The notes under the pieces are model-generated. The model ran no database searches, had not been told where the DNA came from, and worked only from the letters and a program-made list of their open reading frames with translations. 64,000 nt of DNA from Porphyra umbilicalis. Lineage: Eukaryota; Rhodophyta; Bangiophyceae; Bangiales; Bangiaceae. A program made the position numbers and the translations under genes. Shown here one piece after another: positions 63,293 to 64,000 of this stretch. Where the stretch lies: assembly GCA_002049455.2 (NCBI GenBank), contig KV918825.1, positions 186,001 through 250,000 on the forward strand, in the 5' to 3' direction. Position 1 is the first letter of the stretch; each line of letters starts with the position of its first letter.

Positions 63293-64000
63293 CGTCTCGA
63301 CTGCGTCTTTGGCGGACGCAGCCGCCGTCGCAGCAACGTCTACGGGCCGAAACGCTGCGGCATCCGCCGCCGTGACTCCTGCTGCCCCCGCGCCCTTTCC
63401 TCACCACATTTCCGCCTCCGAGGAACGGCTGGCCGACTTTCGCGCGTCGCCGGCGGCAGTTGCGTCTGTGGCGACGAGCCCCGGTCGTTTTTTGGGGTCA
63501 GCGGCGGCATCTGCAGCCGCCGCAGCACTTTTGGCAGGTAGCGGTCACACATTAATCCCCGCCGCACCCCTCGCCATCGCCCTGCCATTTCCTCGGCATG
63601 AAAATGCGGTCGTGGTGCCTGACACTGGCTTTGTCGCGTCAGAGGCGGGCTCGGCCATGGACATGCCGTCAGACGCCAATCCCGCCGCCGGAGAGCTGCC
63701 CGCCGACTACGCGTTGCCAAAGGCGACCGTGGCGTCGACCACCAGTTCTCCCCCGACCGCTGGAGCTCCCGCGGCTGCGCCGCCGCCGCACACGGCTTCA
63801 CCCTCTCCCCCGGGCCGGCCGGCAGCCCCCCCCCCCGCCAAAGAGCCTGTTCGCCGCATGTATGGTCGGCGTTCTGGGGCGTCGTCGGCGTCTGCCATGC
63901 CCGCCAAAGACGCTTTCGGTATGGACGTCGACGACCCGCTCGCCACGGCCACCGAGGCGGCAGGAGAAGGCGGATCGCCGGCCGCCCCGCCCCCGGCGGC
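63293..64000 (+). CDS. Ala-rich 65-residue-repeat gene, 3' part, runs off the window
   Basis: The frame of codon 63285 is open, without a stop, to the last base. It reads STASLADAAAVAATSTGRNA, then FPHHISASEERLADFRASPA, SPGRFLGSAAASAAAAALLA and FPRHENAVVVPDTGFVASEA, then a Pro/Ala-rich part and KEPVRRMYGRRSGASS, DAFGMDVDDPLATATEAA. The His/Arg motif (FPHHI near 63402, FPRHE near 63595) spaces at about 195 bp, continuing the periodicity of 60204-60611. GC-ending codons and clear Ala/Ser/Thr preference support coding. No family recognised; possibly a structural or extracellular-matrix-type repeat protein, which is speculative. Confidence 0.5.

Overview
The window looks like nuclear DNA of a GC-rich eukaryotic alga. 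No bacterial gene order, ribosome-binding sites or rRNA genes are visible. Coding stretches are rich in Ala, Gly, Pro and Arg with GC-ending codons, pyrimidine-tract/AG acceptors occur, and almost everything recognisable is a eukaryotic transposable element. A red alga of the Porphyra/Bangiales type is a reasonable guess from base composition and element mix; this is inference only, and a GC-rich green alga or stramenopile is not excluded.

Layout. (1) About 248-28487 holds two very large PIF/Harbinger-type DNA transposons of about 14.1 kb each, lying head to head with 26 bp between them. Each has a DDE_Tnp_4-type transposase at one end, a convergent SANT/Myb-like partner protein, and long tandem-repeat arrays (periods 60, 66, 84, 93/117, about 235 and about 260 bp) filling the rest. 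Their outer and inner ends carry related inverted repeats beginning GAGCACACC or a close variant. Element B's transposase is split by a solo Copia LTR. (2) 29120-33998 is a Ty1/Copia retrotransposon with two LTRs, a 5-bp target duplication AGGTC, a primer-binding site and a broken gag-pol. (3) 34731-36229 is a Gypsy-family solo LTR (duplication GTGAC) split by about 1 kb of foreign DNA. (4) About 36265-40800 is a decayed DIRS-like retroelement with a tyrosine-recombinase signature. (5) 45216-50219 is a Gypsy element with a chromodomain-like C-terminus (duplication CCCCG). It has lost reverse transcriptase and lies inside a reverse-strand gene whose reading frame continues on both sides. (6) 52858-54058 is a broken Tc1/mariner-IS630 (DDE_3) transposase. 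(7) 54469-57062 is a 2.6-kb foldback structure with about 740-bp arms. (8) 57935-60143 holds two plus-strand genes of unknown function, one of them a possible membrane protein with a premature stop. (9) 60204-64000 is an Ala-rich gene of about 65-residue repeats, split in frame by a 2.7-kb short-LTR (TRIM/LARD-like) retroelement (duplication CCTGG) that itself contains an inverted repeat with long G/C tracts.

The recognisable genes act in transposition: cut-and-paste transposase plus DNA-binding partner (Harbinger), copy-and-paste polyproteins (Copia, Gypsy), recombinase-based integration (DIRS) and Tc1. Nearly all copies are damaged. Insertion order can be read from nesting and target duplications. 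The least expected items are the paired giant Harbinger elements with a shared non-coding hairpin motif, the antisense gene inside the Gypsy element, and two host-like genes caught with mobile DNA inserted in frame.
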